DNA of 64,000 nt from Streptomyces sp. LUP47B (GTDB taxonomy: Bacteria > Actinomycetota > Actinomycetes > Streptomycetales > Streptomycetaceae), in contig NZ_MJAH01000003.1 of the NCBI RefSeq assembly GCF_001746295.1, positions 17,922 through 81,921 of the forward strand, written 5' to 3'. Shown piece by piece: positions 50,962 to 59,695 of the stretch (the stretch's first letter is position 1; every line of letters begins with the position of its first letter). The position numbers were made by a program, and so were the translations under genes. Below the pieces are notes generated by a model. The model saw only the letters and a list, made by a program, of their open reading frames with translations, ran no database searches and was not told where the DNA came from.

Positions 50962-51783
50962 ATGGGCCCTCTCCTCGCACTGGCCTCGGCGGTCTGCTAC
51001 GGCATCGTCGACTTCACCGGCGGTCTGCTGTCCCGCCGCGCCCACTTCGCCGCCGTCACCTTCCTCGGGCAGGTCGGCGGCCTGCTCCTGGCCACCTCTG
51101 CAGCGCTCCTCCTCCCCGCCGACGCCGTACGCCCCGTCGACCTTCTGTGGGGCGCGCTCTCCGGTGTCGGAAGCGGCGCCGCCATGCACTTCCTCAACCG
51201 CGGCCTCAGCCACGGCGCGATGAGCGTGGTCGTGCCCGTCAGCGCCGTCACCGGGGTCGCCCTCTCCGTCGTGTGCGGAGTGCTGCTCGGCGACCGGCCG
51301 ACCGCCGTGGCCTGGCTGGGGATCGTCCTGTCGGTGCCCGCCCTCTGGATGGTCTGCGGCGGCGGCACGGACGACGGCGGAGGAGTCCCCGACGGGTTGC
51401 TGGCCAGTGCCGGCGTCGCGCTCCAGTACATCGCCCTCGCCCAGGCCGGTGCCTCGAGCGGACTGTGGCCGGTGGCCGCGGGACGGATGGCCGCCGTCCT
51501 CGTCCTGCTGCCCGCGGCGGCACGACATCCTCGGCGTCTGCGCCTGCCGCCCGTACGAGCCGTTCAGGCGGTGCTCGTCGGAGCGGGCGCCGCCCTCGGG
51601 CTCATCCTGTATCTGCTCGCCGCCCAGCGACAGCTGCTGGCGGTCGCCGTCGTCCTGGCCTCTCTCTATCCGGCCCTCCCCGTGATCCTCGGACTCGCCC
51701 TGCTGCACGAGCGGCTGGGCCGGAAGCAGGTGGTGGGCCTCCTGGGGGCGGGGGTCGCGACCGTCCTGCTCAGCCTGGGATGA
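50962..51783 (+). CDS. EamA/DMT-superfamily permease
   Basis: A 273-residue membrane protein with ten predicted transmembrane segments formed by two repeated EamA halves (ALASAVCYGIVDFTGGLLSR at the start and LASLYPALPVILGLALLHER near the end). Members export amino acids, nucleobases or other metabolites, or act as drug/metabolite transporters. The substrate is unknown. It lies downstream of the small acidic protein gene on the same strand. Confidence 0.88.
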   Translation: MGPLLALASAVCYGIVDFTGGLLSRRAHFAAVTFLGQVGGLLLATSAALLLPADAVRPVDLLWGALSGVGSGAAMHFLNRGLSHGAMSVVVPVSAVTGVALSVVCGVLLGDRPTAVAWLGIVLSVPALWMVCGGGTDDGGGVPDGLLASAGVALQYIALAQAGASSGLWPVAAGRMAAVLVLLPAAARHPRRLRLPPVRAVQAVLVGAGAALGLILYLLAAQRQLLAVAVVLASLYPALPVILGLALLHERLGRKQVVGLLGAGVATVLLSLG

Positions 51784-51797
51784 GGAGGCGGGGGGAC

Positions 51798-53168
51798 TCA
51801 GCCCCAAGTCGCCGAGTAATAGCGCTGATACGCCTTGCGGTCCTGTTCCGAGCGGATGTACCGCGTTGCCACCAGCGCGATCAGACTTCCCCCGACGACC
51901 AGCAGACCGGGCCCGACGTTCCGGGTGTCCGTGAGCCGGCTCAGCAGGGGCGTGCCCTGTGCCCCTTCCACCGCCGCCGAGGAGCCGGGAGAGGCCGCAC
52001 CGGGAGCGATCGAGCCCTGCGCCTGCGTCGAGGTGGCCGACGGGGCGGGAGACGCCCCGCCGGCGGCCGGGTTCGACACGATCAGCCGCATGCCGAGCGC
52101 CGTCAGCGCCTTCGTCACCGGCTGGAAGAAGGTCGTACCGCCCTGGGTGCAGTCACCGCTGCCGCCCGAGGTGATGCCGAGTGCGATCCCCTCGGAGAAC
52201 ATCGGGCCGCCGCTGTCCCCGGGCTCGGCGCACACGTTCGTCTCGATCAGCCCGGTGACCGTGCCCTCCGGGTAGTTGACCGTCGAGTTGACCCCCGTCA
52301 CCTGACCGTCGCGCAGGCCGCTGGTGCTGCCGCTGCGGAACACCCGCTGCCCGATGGACGGATCACCCGCGCCGGTGATCTGCACGCCCTTGCCGTTGCC
52401 GATGAACACGACACCGGCTCCGTCGCCCGCCTTCCCGTTGGCGTACTGCACCAACGAGAAGTCGTTGCCCGGGAAGCTCTGGGTGACCGTCTTGCCGAGC
52501 TGGTTGTTGCCTCCGGTGTCCGCGAACCAGATGGAACCGGCGGGACCGCAGTGCCCGGCCGTGAGGATGAAGTCGCTCTGACCGTTGGTCACGTTGAAGC
52601 CCGCCGAACAGCGTCCACCGGTCGACAGGATCGGCTGCGCCCCGTTCAGGCGGGGGGCGAAGGTGCCCTCGGTGCGCTCCATGCGGACGAAGCCGCCGAT
52701 ACCGTCCGCGACCTCGGTCATGTCGGACCAGTCGGACGCCGAGACCGTGCTGTCCCCCTGCACCACCACCTCGTTGGTCCGGTAGTCCATGGACCAGGCG
52801 GTCCCGGCGACCCGGGGCGCGGAACGCAGCGTCTTCGTCGCCGACTTGAGCTCGTCCATGCTGTGTCCGACGACCTTCGCCCTGGCACCGGCCTCGCGCA
52901 CCTCGGCGGCCGCCTGCTCGTCGGTGACCGCGACGACCGGCTTGCCGTCGGTGCCGATCCAGGTACCGGCCGTACGGGAGGAGCCGAGTCGTGACACCAG
53001 ATCCGCCCCCGTCTGCCCGGCCTTCATGGCGTAGGTGTGCGGCACGGCGGGGACGGCGGGAATCTCGCTCGCGACGGCGCGCGTGACCATCGCACCTCCC
53101 AGGAGGAGTCCGCCGACTGCCGCCAGCCGTGTCACTCGCCGGACGACCCGTCGTCGTGCGTGCCTCAT
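51798..53168 (-). CDS. Secreted, membrane-anchored chymotrypsin-fold (streptogrisin-like) serine protease
   Basis: A 456-residue protein. The signal peptide follows MRHARRRVVRRVTRLAAVGG. A propeptide-like region covers about 60-185, and the protease domain about 190-375 with catalytic His in TAGHCG, Asp in GNDFSLVQY and Ser in GDSGGP. A Ser/Ala/Pro-rich stalk and a C-terminal membrane helix (GPGLLVVGGSLIALVATRYI) with a short basic tail follow. The anchor distinguishes it from secreted streptogrisins and suggests a cell-surface protease. ATG 53168 has GGGAG upstream. It converges with the DMT permease gene. Confidence 0.9.
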   Translation of the reverse strand: MRHARRRVVRRVTRLAAVGGLLLGGAMVTRAVASEIPAVPAVPHTYAMKAGQTGADLVSRLGSSRTAGTWIGTDGKPVVAVTDEQAAAEVREAGARAKVVGHSMDELKSATKTLRSAPRVAGTAWSMDYRTNEVVVQGDSTVSASDWSDMTEVADGIGGFVRMERTEGTFAPRLNGAQPILSTGGRCSAGFNVTNGQSDFILTAGHCGPAGSIWFADTGGNNQLGKTVTQSFPGNDFSLVQYANGKAGDGAGVVFIGNGKGVQITGAGDPSIGQRVFRSGSTSGLRDGQVTGVNSTVNYPEGTVTGLIETNVCAEPGDSGGPMFSEGIALGITSGGSGDCTQGGTTFFQPVTKALTALGMRLIVSNPAAGGASPAPSATSTQAQGSIAPGAASPGSSAAVEGAQGTPLLSRLTDTRNVGPGLLVVGGSLIALVATRYIRSEQDRKAYQRYYSATWG

Positions 53169-53309
53169 GCATGGCTCCCGAACCCGAAAAAGCGGTGTGT
53201 GCACCGCAGGGCACTCCGGTCGTTGAGTGCCCTCCTTGCATACGTGGCCGGGGCCGGGCGCGTTCACGACAGCAGGTGATCCTGTGCCGCGGGATCCTCC
53301 CGAGGCGTC

Positions 53310-53504
53310 TCAACCAGCCACGCGCAGGCCCGTGTTGGACGCGTTCCCGCGCAACCGGGCCCAGCTGGGAGCGTCGCCCCACACGGATTCCGTATCGATG
53401 TACGGGCGCGGCAGCGCGGTGAGCCGTGCGTCGCCGCGGCCGCCCTGCTTGTCGGAGGCGACCTTGCGGGCGATTCCGGCGAGGATGTGGCCGACCGCAC
53501 TCAC
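53310..53504 (-). CDS. Small conserved-looking hypothetical protein (64 aa)
   Basis: A 64-codon frame starting at GTG 53502-53504, overlapping the stop of the upstream small ORF (GTGA) with GGAGG 10 nt upstream. The peptide contains HILAGIARKVASDKQGGRG and LPRPYIDTESVWGDAPSWAR. It has strongly G/C third positions and a well-formed sequence, suggesting a real gene. No signal peptide or domain recognised. Confidence 0.55.
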   Translation of the reverse strand: MSAVGHILAGIARKVASDKQGGRGDARLTALPRPYIDTESVWGDAPSWARLRGNASNTGLRVAG

Positions 53505-53695
53505 ACGTCCAGCCTGGCCTCCACCAGCCGCAACTCGACACGGCCCGCACCGGCGGGCCAGGCCGACTCCGCGACCCAGGCCGTACGCGGTGGCGTCAGC
53601 AGTCGCCGTCCGAGCCGGACTCGTCGCTCGCGGTCTCTTCGTCGCCACGGCTGCGGGTCACCCGGGCCGCCTGTCTCGTGCTCCACGACCAGCAT
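53501..53695 (-). CDS. Small hypothetical protein (64 aa), coupled to the next small ORF
   Basis: A 64-residue Arg-rich peptide (WRRRDRERRVRLGRR, then AWPAGAGRVELRLVEARLDV). Its TGA overlaps the GTG start of the downstream small ORF, indicating translational coupling if both are real. The ATG at 53695 has no good ribosome site. No family recognised. Confidence 0.42.
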   Translation of the reverse strand: MLVVEHETGGPGDPQPWRRRDRERRVRLGRRLLTPPRTAWVAESAWPAGAGRVELRLVEARLDV

Positions 53696-53743
53696 CGCGT
53701 ACCGCGTCTGTGCGGGTCGGGCGCGTTTGCCTACACTTCCGTC

Positions 53744-54124
53744 ATGGACGACACGCAGCTGGAGCGGCTCGGCGCGGGCAAGTACCTGCTGCTCACCAGC
53801 TTTCGCAAGAACGGCACCCCGGTCGCCACTCCCGTGTGGGTGGTCCGCGACGGCGACGCGCTCGGCGTGTGGTCGGCCGCCGACGCTTGGAAGGTGAAGC
53901 GGATCCGGGCCCGCGCGGACGTCCTCGTCGGCCCCTGCGACCTGCGCGGCAACCCCACCGGCGACCAGATCCCGGCCACGGCGGAGATCTGCGACGCGTC
54001 GACCACCGCCCGCTACCGGCAGCTCCTGGCCCGGAAGTACGGCATCGTCGGCCGGCTCTCGCTCTTCGGCAGCAGGCTGCGCCGCGGAGCGGACGGAACG
54101 GTCGGGATCCGCGTGACCTTGTGA
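53744..54124 (+). CDS. PPOX-class F420/FMN-binding split-barrel protein
   Basis: A 126-residue flavin/deazaflavin split-barrel protein: KYLLLTSFRKNGTPVATPVW as first strands, KVKRIRARADVLVGPCD, and a C-terminal RGADGTVGIRVTL. Actinobacterial members use F420 or FMN for small reductions, such as biliverdin- or quinone-type substrates; the specific reaction is unknown. It is convergent with the large hydrolase gene, with a hairpin between. Confidence 0.85.
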   Translation: MDDTQLERLGAGKYLLLTSFRKNGTPVATPVWVVRDGDALGVWSAADAWKVKRIRARADVLVGPCDLRGNPTGDQIPATAEICDASTTARYRQLLARKYGIVGRLSLFGSRLRRGADGTVGIRVTL

Positions 54125-54125
54125 A

Positions 54126-54156
54126 GTGCGGGGCCCGGTAGGACCGGACCCCGCAC
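54126..54156. terminator. Bidirectional hairpin terminator
   Basis: A 13-bp stem with one mismatch (54126-54138 and 54144-54156, loop TAGGA) starts directly after the PPOX-protein stop and faces the end of the large hydrolase gene. Confidence 0.75.
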
Positions 54157-54189
54157 AGGAGGGTGCTCACGAACCCTCGTACCTCGTGC

Positions 54190-56958
54190 TTACGGCTTGT
54201 CGAGCACCGTCCCCGTCAGCACCGGCTTGTCGGGCAGCGGCTTGGCGTTGTCGTCGGTCTGCGCGAGGCGCATCGACTCGGCCGGCTCGGCCACCTGGTC
54301 CCGCACGGTCGGCACGACGAAGTCCACGCCGGTGCTCCCGGCCGGGATGTTCATCCACACCCACAGGTTCGCGTCGGACAGCGGCCGCTCCGGGTCCGGC
54401 ACATCACCGGACCAGTCCTGGAGCCACTGCGGGTCCACGTCCTTGGTGGACAGCTCGGCGCCCTCGGTGACCGGAAGCACCCGCACCGGCGTCCAGATGT
54501 CCACCGCCGTGGGCGCGTCCACGGACAGCCGCCAGGTCAGCGTCTCGCCCTCGGTCACCCGGTCCGCGACCGGTGACAGGGTGATCACCGGCTCGGGGTC
54601 GTCGTTCTCGACGGTGAGCCCGCCCCGGTGCTTGCCGACGACGGCGCCCCGGACCGCCTTGACGGCGATGTCGTGCTCCACGTCGTCGCCGTAGACCGTG
54701 TCGCCCTTCACCTCGACCGGCACGTCGATCGCGTGGCTGCCGGGCCGTACGGTCACGAGGCGGTTCTCGGCCCGGCCACTGTCCGGGTCGAGGACGTACA
54801 CGCGGACCTGCCCGCTGCCGTGCCCGGAGATCTCGACCGGGATCCGGTAGGTGCGGGTGCCCGAGTCGCCCTCCTTGACGATCGTGCGGCCCACGTCGAC
54901 GCGGGGGAGTGCGGCCGCCTTGACCGCCGGAGTGCCGGGTGCCCAGCCCCAGGCGTCCATCAGCCAGGCCCGCCCGGACGGCGAACGGGGCGTCAGCTCA
55001 AGGGACTTGACGTGTCGGAGATCGAGTCCGGCCCGGGTCGCCGCCGTCAGCGGGACGCGCAGCTCCTGCGCCCAGTAGGAGGCGGTGTTCTCGGAGCCCG
55101 GGAGCCCGTCCACCTGGACCGAGCCGAGCGTCACCCGACGGCCGGAGGAGTCGGTGACGGACACGTCGAACTTGGTGCCGGTGGTGTTCGGCGGCACGAA
55201 GACCCGCAAGGCGAGCTTCTGGGAGTCGCGCAGGGAGAGCGGCTTGGCCGGAGTGATACGGGCGGCCGTACCCGGCGCGGACCACTTCAGGTCCACCGCG
55301 CTGCGGCCGGTCTCCTGTGTCGTTTCCCACCACGCGAAGTGCGGTGACGAGCCGGGGGTCTCCGGGTCCAGACAGGCCACGGCAGGATCCGGATCGATCG
55401 CCGAACACACCCGGGCGCCGGTCACCTTCGCACCGGCGTCCGGCAGGAAGCCACCGCTGCGGCGGCCGCCGACCGCGTGGGTCAGCACCCGGGCCGGATC
55501 CGCGGACGGGGCCCGCTTGCCGGAACCGTCGAGCAGCGGACGTACCCGGTCGTCCCCGGCGAGGAAGAGCCGGGCCGCGGCGGCGATGTACGTGGAGCCC
55601 GCCTTGTGCTGCTGGGCGGCGGTCAACCGGGTCGCGGCACCCGGCGAGCACACCGGGTCCGGCTGCTCGGGGTCGGTCCAGAAGTCGTCCGAGGCCGGCG
55701 CCTCGGCCACACCCGGAGTCCACTCGCTGTTGAAGAAGTTGTGGTTGGCGCCGACGATGTAGACCGCGCTGTGCAGCGCGGTGCCCCGGCTGACGCCGCG
55801 CGTGCCGTCGACGAAGTCCTCGCCCTGGAGGTCCGACACATCGCCGTCGCAGCCCGGCAGGAGCGTCACGTTCGGCACGTCGGCGACCGGATTCTGGCCG
55901 AAGATCGTCGGTCCGACGAGCACGGTCCCGCGCACCTTCCAGCGCACCGGGCCCTTGTAGCCGTCCTCGGCGGCGGGCGGCGGGTAGAGGCTGTCCATGG
56001 TGGCCCGGTTGACGCCCTCGCCGCCGCGCGAGTGACCCACGAGCAGAACCCGGGAGAGGTCGGCCTTCGCGGCCTCGCGTACCACTGCCGGGGCGGTGGA
56101 GCGGTGGGCGCTCCAGTCGGCCCAGCGGGCGAGGTGCTGCCGTACCAGCGAGGAACGCGCCTGCGCGCCGGCGTCCTCGGCCTGCCAGTCCTGGGCGTTG
56201 ATGCCGTTCGCCGAGATGGACACCGTCACATAGCCCTGGGAGGCCAGCAGTTGCTGGTCGGCCAGGTAGCCCTTGTCGCTCGGGATCGGCTTGTAGCCGT
56301 CCGCGCAGGGCCAGTCGCCGGTGATGTCGTCCTCGGAGCCCGGCTTGTAGCAGGTGGAGTGACGGCCGTGCAGGAACAGCGCGAGCGGCCGGCTGCCGGT
56401 GGCACCCTTCGGCGCCACCACCTGGGCACGCATCTCGACCGGTGTGGCGAACCCCGGAAGGCGCACGGGGTCGAGGTCGTACTCACCGGAGACGGTGCGG
56501 TACGAGCCGGGTCTGCCCGGGTCGACGCCGTTCGCCGGAGCCTGCGCGGGCACCCGCGCCCCGCGCGAGCGGGACTGCTGCGTGTCATCGGCCGCCGCGT
56601 CCAACCGGCGCCCCGCGGCCGTCACTTGAAGATCCGACAGCTGTGCGGGCCGTGCCTCGTCGAGGGCCAGGCGGAAGGTCCGCCCGTCCTTCGCCGGCTT
56701 CGGCACCCCGAGCAGCCGGTCCCCGGTACGGAACTCGACCCGGGCATCCCCCATGGGCACGGTCTTCGGCGCACGCCAGACCAGTTGGCGCGCCCCGCTC
56801 TTCCCGTCGATCCGCCATCCCGGCGGAAGTGAGTTGTCGTCCGTCGCGCTCAACAGCCGTGAGTCGGGCGGCTGTTCAGCCTGTGCCAGTCCTGGCGTGC
56901 CCGCCAGGGCCGCCAGCACCGCCACGGCGGTCACACATATTCGCCGGGTACGGATCAA
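54190..56958 (-). CDS. Large secreted alpha/beta-hydrolase with Calx-beta-like C-terminal domains
   Basis: A 922-residue exported protein. The signal peptide follows LIRTRRICVTAVAVLAALAG, ending LAQA. An N-terminal beta domain precedes an alpha/beta-hydrolase region (about 165-490) with LALFLHGRHSTCY, nucleophile elbow GHSRGGEGV and a late His in VGANHNFFNSEW. A carbohydrate-binding-like beta domain (about 520-680) and two Calx-beta-like repeats (about 690-910; DSGTRTYRIPVEI, VTEGETLTWRLSV) follow. It is probably an extracellular esterase or lipase-like enzyme. TTG 56958 is chosen because GAGGAGAG lies 5 nt upstream and the signal peptide starts there. Confidence 0.82.
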   Translation of the reverse strand: MIRTRRICVTAVAVLAALAGTPGLAQAEQPPDSRLLSATDDNSLPPGWRIDGKSGARQLVWRAPKTVPMGDARVEFRTGDRLLGVPKPAKDGRTFRLALDEARPAQLSDLQVTAAGRRLDAAADDTQQSRSRGARVPAQAPANGVDPGRPGSYRTVSGEYDLDPVRLPGFATPVEMRAQVVAPKGATGSRPLALFLHGRHSTCYKPGSEDDITGDWPCADGYKPIPSDKGYLADQQLLASQGYVTVSISANGINAQDWQAEDAGAQARSSLVRQHLARWADWSAHRSTAPAVVREAAKADLSRVLLVGHSRGGEGVNRATMDSLYPPPAAEDGYKGPVRWKVRGTVLVGPTIFGQNPVADVPNVTLLPGCDGDVSDLQGEDFVDGTRGVSRGTALHSAVYIVGANHNFFNSEWTPGVAEAPASDDFWTDPEQPDPVCSPGAATRLTAAQQHKAGSTYIAAAARLFLAGDDRVRPLLDGSGKRAPSADPARVLTHAVGGRRSGGFLPDAGAKVTGARVCSAIDPDPAVACLDPETPGSSPHFAWWETTQETGRSAVDLKWSAPGTAARITPAKPLSLRDSQKLALRVFVPPNTTGTKFDVSVTDSSGRRVTLGSVQVDGLPGSENTASYWAQELRVPLTAATRAGLDLRHVKSLELTPRSPSGRAWLMDAWGWAPGTPAVKAAALPRVDVGRTIVKEGDSGTRTYRIPVEISGHGSGQVRVYVLDPDSGRAENRLVTVRPGSHAIDVPVEVKGDTVYGDDVEHDIAVKAVRGAVVGKHRGGLTVENDDPEPVITLSPVADRVTEGETLTWRLSVDAPTAVDIWTPVRVLPVTEGAELSTKDVDPQWLQDWSGDVPDPERPLSDANLWVWMNIPAGSTGVDFVVPTVRDQVAEPAESMRLAQTDDNAKPLPDKPVLTGTVLDKP

Positions 56959-57130
56959 TGGTTCTCTCCTCAAGGCCCCGTGCGCAGACGTCCCGTCGGT
57001 CCCGGGCGCCTCTCGCGTCACCTAGGACGGGGGAGGGGCGTCTGTGGGTTGTCTGTGCGGAGACAGTGATCGCGGACGAGCGATGCGATCAAGCCAGCGC
57101 GGCCGTGGGGACTAGCGGATCACTCCACGG

Positions 57131-57144
57131 GGGAAGCGCTTTCC
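57131..57144. promoter_or_regulatory. LacI-type palindrome overlapping the leader of the second Gfo/Idh/MocA gene
   Basis: GGGAAGCGCTTTCC is a near-perfect palindrome around the core AAGCGCTT, typical of LacI/GalR-family operators, directly before ATG 57145. It also supplies the GGGGGAAG ribosome site. The regulator is not in the window. Confidence 0.5.
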
Positions 57145-58497
57145 ATGAGCCGAACTCCCCATCTCCGCGCAGCCGTCGTCGGCACCGGCCACCGGGCACA
57201 GCTGTTCACCCGGGCCCTCGCCGCCCGCCCCGGCCACCGCGTCGCCGCCCTGTGCGATCCCAGCCCGACCCGTATGGCCTTCCACAACCGGCTGCTCGCC
57301 GAGGCCGGCGAACCGGCCGCCGCCCAGTGGGAACCCGAACACTTCGCCGACCTCCTCGCCAAGGAGGGCATCGACGAGGTCGTCGTCACCACCGTCGACG
57401 CCGAGCACGACCGCTACATCGTCCCGGCCCTGAAAGCGGGCTGCCGGGTGGTCACCGAGAAGCCGATGACGGTCGACGCGGACCGCTGCGCCCGCATCCT
57501 GGACACGGTCGGGTCCACCGGCAACTCCCTCACCGTCGCCTTCAACTACCGCTTCAACCCCGTGCACGAGACGGTCCGCGCCCTGCTCGCCGACGGCGCG
57601 ATCGGCGAGGTCCTCTCGGTGCACTTCGAATGGCTTCTCGACACCCGGCACGGCGCGGACTACTTCCGCCGCTGGCACCGCGAGAAGCACCTGAGTGGCG
57701 GCCTCATGGTGCACAAGTCGAGCCACCACTTCGACCTGGTCAACTGGTGGCTCGCCGACGAGCCGCAGGACGTCTTCGGCTACGGGCGGCTCGGCTTCTA
57801 CGGCCGTGAGGCGGGCGAACGCCACGGCCTGCGCCGCGACTACACCCGGGCCCACGGGGCGGATCCGGCCGACGACGACCCCTTCGCCCTCGATCTCGCC
57901 GCCGACGACACCCTGCGGGCCCTGTACCTGGACGCCGAGCGGGACGACGGATACGTCCGCGACCGGAACGTCTTCGACGGGCCCGTCACCATCGAGGACG
58001 ACATGGCGCTCCTCGTCCGCCACGCCCGGGGCGCGACGATGACGTACCACCTCACCGCCTACTCCCCGTGGGAGGGCTACCGGGTCATGTTCAACGGCAG
58101 CGGGGGCCGTCTGGAACTGGAGGTGGAGGAGAGCCGCTGGCAGGCACCTCTGACCGGTATCGCCTCGGCCGGCGGCGCGGTGCACGGGGACACCGCGGCC
58201 GAGCACGCGGGCGGCGCGCGTCTGACCCTGCGGCCCCTGTGGCAGCCCCCGGTCGACGTCCCGCTCGTCACCGCGCACGAGGCGCACGGCGGGGGAGACC
58301 CACGCATGCTCGACGCGCTCTTCGGGCCCGTGGACCCCGGGACGGGTCCGGTGCGTGAGGACGCCGGTGCCGCGACCCACCCGACGGCCACCGAACGGGA
58401 CGGCGCCCTGGCGCTGGGGGTGGGGCTCGCCGCCAACCGGTGCTTCGAGACGGGGCGGCCCGTGCGGGTGCGGGATCTGATCCCGGGGGCCTGGTGA
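57145..58497 (+). CDS. Gfo/Idh/MocA family oxidoreductase
   Basis: A 450-residue sugar-dehydrogenase-like enzyme: Rossmann motif AAVVGTGHRAQLFTRAL, the family motif VTEKPMT with the catalytic Lys, and an active-site region SGGLMVHKSSHHFDLVNWW with a His in HHFD. It oxidises or reduces a hydroxyl of a sugar or cyclitol derivative using NAD(P). It stands alone; a LacI-type palindrome overlaps its leader, suggesting sugar-responsive control. ATG 57145 is preceded by GGGGGAAG. Confidence 0.9.
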   Translation: MSRTPHLRAAVVGTGHRAQLFTRALAARPGHRVAALCDPSPTRMAFHNRLLAEAGEPAAAQWEPEHFADLLAKEGIDEVVVTTVDAEHDRYIVPALKAGCRVVTEKPMTVDADRCARILDTVGSTGNSLTVAFNYRFNPVHETVRALLADGAIGEVLSVHFEWLLDTRHGADYFRRWHREKHLSGGLMVHKSSHHFDLVNWWLADEPQDVFGYGRLGFYGREAGERHGLRRDYTRAHGADPADDDPFALDLAADDTLRALYLDAERDDGYVRDRNVFDGPVTIEDDMALLVRHARGATMTYHLTAYSPWEGYRVMFNGSGGRLELEVEESRWQAPLTGIASAGGAVHGDTAAEHAGGARLTLRPLWQPPVDVPLVTAHEAHGGGDPRMLDALFGPVDPGTGPVREDAGAATHPTATERDGALALGVGLAANRCFETGRPVRVRDLIPGAW

Positions 58498-58537
58498 GGC
58501 CCGAAGTACCGCCGTTCCGCGCTGGGCTGACGTCTCG

Positions 58538-58951
58538 TCAGTGCCAGGCGCGGTAGGGCTCGTCGAGCAGCTGGAAGACCGGCTCGCCGCGGACCGGGTC
58601 CTTGACCGTCGACATCCGCACCCGGTCACCGCTGTGGATCGCCGCGGGCGGACCCATGACCCGGCCCCGGACGACGAAGCCCTCGATCAGCTCGATCAGC
58701 GAGACATTGCGCGCGACGGGGGTGTTGCGGTGCACCACCGTGGCGTGGCGGACGGTGCCCACGCCCTCGCTGCGCTCCGTGCGCAGGTCGCCGCACTGGC
58801 AGACCGGACACAGCAGGCGGTGGTACATCGCCGTGCCGCACCAGGTGCAGCGCTGGAAGAGGATCGCGTCCGTGGCCGGGGCGGCGGGCTCGAGTACGCC
58901 CGTCCCAGAACCGGCTGTCTGACGAGCAATGTTTCCTGAGGGGTGGTACAC
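58538..58951 (-). CDS. DUF35/OB-fold zinc-ribbon protein
   Basis: A 137-residue protein with an N-terminal rubredoxin-like zinc ribbon (CTWCG and CPVCQC) and a C-terminal OB-fold (TVVHRNTPVARNVSLIELIEG, FVVRGRVMG). DUF35 proteins bind acyl-CoA and act with thiolase-like partners in steroid or polyketide metabolism; no partner is adjacent. GTG 58951 is chosen because GGGAG lies 9 nt upstream; a longer frame reaching 59164 has no ribosome site. It diverges from a secreted-protein gene; 58952-59187 is the shared promoter region. Confidence 0.82.
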   Translation of the reverse strand: MYHPSGNIARQTAGSGTGVLEPAAPATDAILFQRCTWCGTAMYHRLLCPVCQCGDLRTERSEGVGTVRHATVVHRNTPVARNVSLIELIEGFVVRGRVMGPPAAIHSGDRVRMSTVKDPVRGEPVFQLLDEPYRAWH

Positions 58952-59187
58952 GCTGGTCAACTCCCTGCGCTCGGCCGGAATCCCACGTGCTCGGGTAACC
59001 GTGCACGGATGTGCGCGGCTCCCTGTGCCACCGTGCACGGCCTCAGCGTATGGCACTGAGTGTCGGCCGTAAAGGTACTCGGTACCCTCATCTTCCGTTG
59101 GAGTGAAGAACTCCAAGATCCGCTGCTCTCCACGCCTCGACCCGTCAGGGTTCGTCTGAGGCAATCAGGGTTGAAGGGAGCAGGATT

Positions 59188-59640
59188 GTGCATGTCCGGC
59201 GTATCGGAACGATCCTGAGCGCGGTCGCGCTCACCGTGCTGGCCGTTCCGGCGAACGCTCACGCCGCGGCAGTCGCCTGCGGCGGTGGTGTGTCCACCGG
59301 CCGGGTGGCCGTCAACGGCTGCATCAGTGCCGAACGCGGCAAGGAAGGCCGCGTCTACACGCGGGAGATCACGGCGTACGTCAAGGCGCGCAACACGGGG
59401 CCGAGGGCGGTGAACGTCGCCTACGAGGCGTTCTTCCGTGTCGTCGACGGTGGTCACTGGGTGAAGCTGGGCAGTGGTCGTGCCTATGTCGCGGCAGGTG
59501 CGACCGTCGAGCCCACGGAGGTGGGAAGTTCGACCCGGGTGTGCGGGCCGGTGAAGGTCGAGATCCGCGTACACGCCCGCGCCGACGGGGGCGTATGGAG
59601 CGGGTGGTCCACCGCCGGCACGGCGCAGTGCCAGACCTGA
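59188..59640 (+). CDS. Secreted protein, unknown function
   Basis: A 150-residue exported protein. The signal peptide (VRRIGTILSAVALTVLAVPA, cleavage near AHA) precedes a single beta-rich domain with four cysteines (VACGGG, NGCIS, RVCGPV, AQCQT) that could form two disulfides. No known family. GTG 59188 has AAGGGAG 7 nt upstream. A strong terminator follows. Confidence 0.82.
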   Translation: MHVRRIGTILSAVALTVLAVPANAHAAAVACGGGVSTGRVAVNGCISAERGKEGRVYTREITAYVKARNTGPRAVNVAYEAFFRVVDGGHWVKLGSGRAYVAAGATVEPTEVGSSTRVCGPVKVEIRVHARADGGVWSGWSTAGTAQCQT

Positions 59641-59651
59641 GCGGACGCCGA

Positions 59652-59689
59652 CCGGGCGGACGGCACGGTTGCCCGTGCCGTCCGCCCGG
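59652..59689. terminator. Long bidirectional hairpin terminator
   Basis: A perfect 17-bp inverted repeat (59652-59668 and 59673-59689, loop TTGC) between the secreted-protein gene and the convergent tetR gene. Confidence 0.9.
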
Positions 59690-59695
59690 CCCGGC

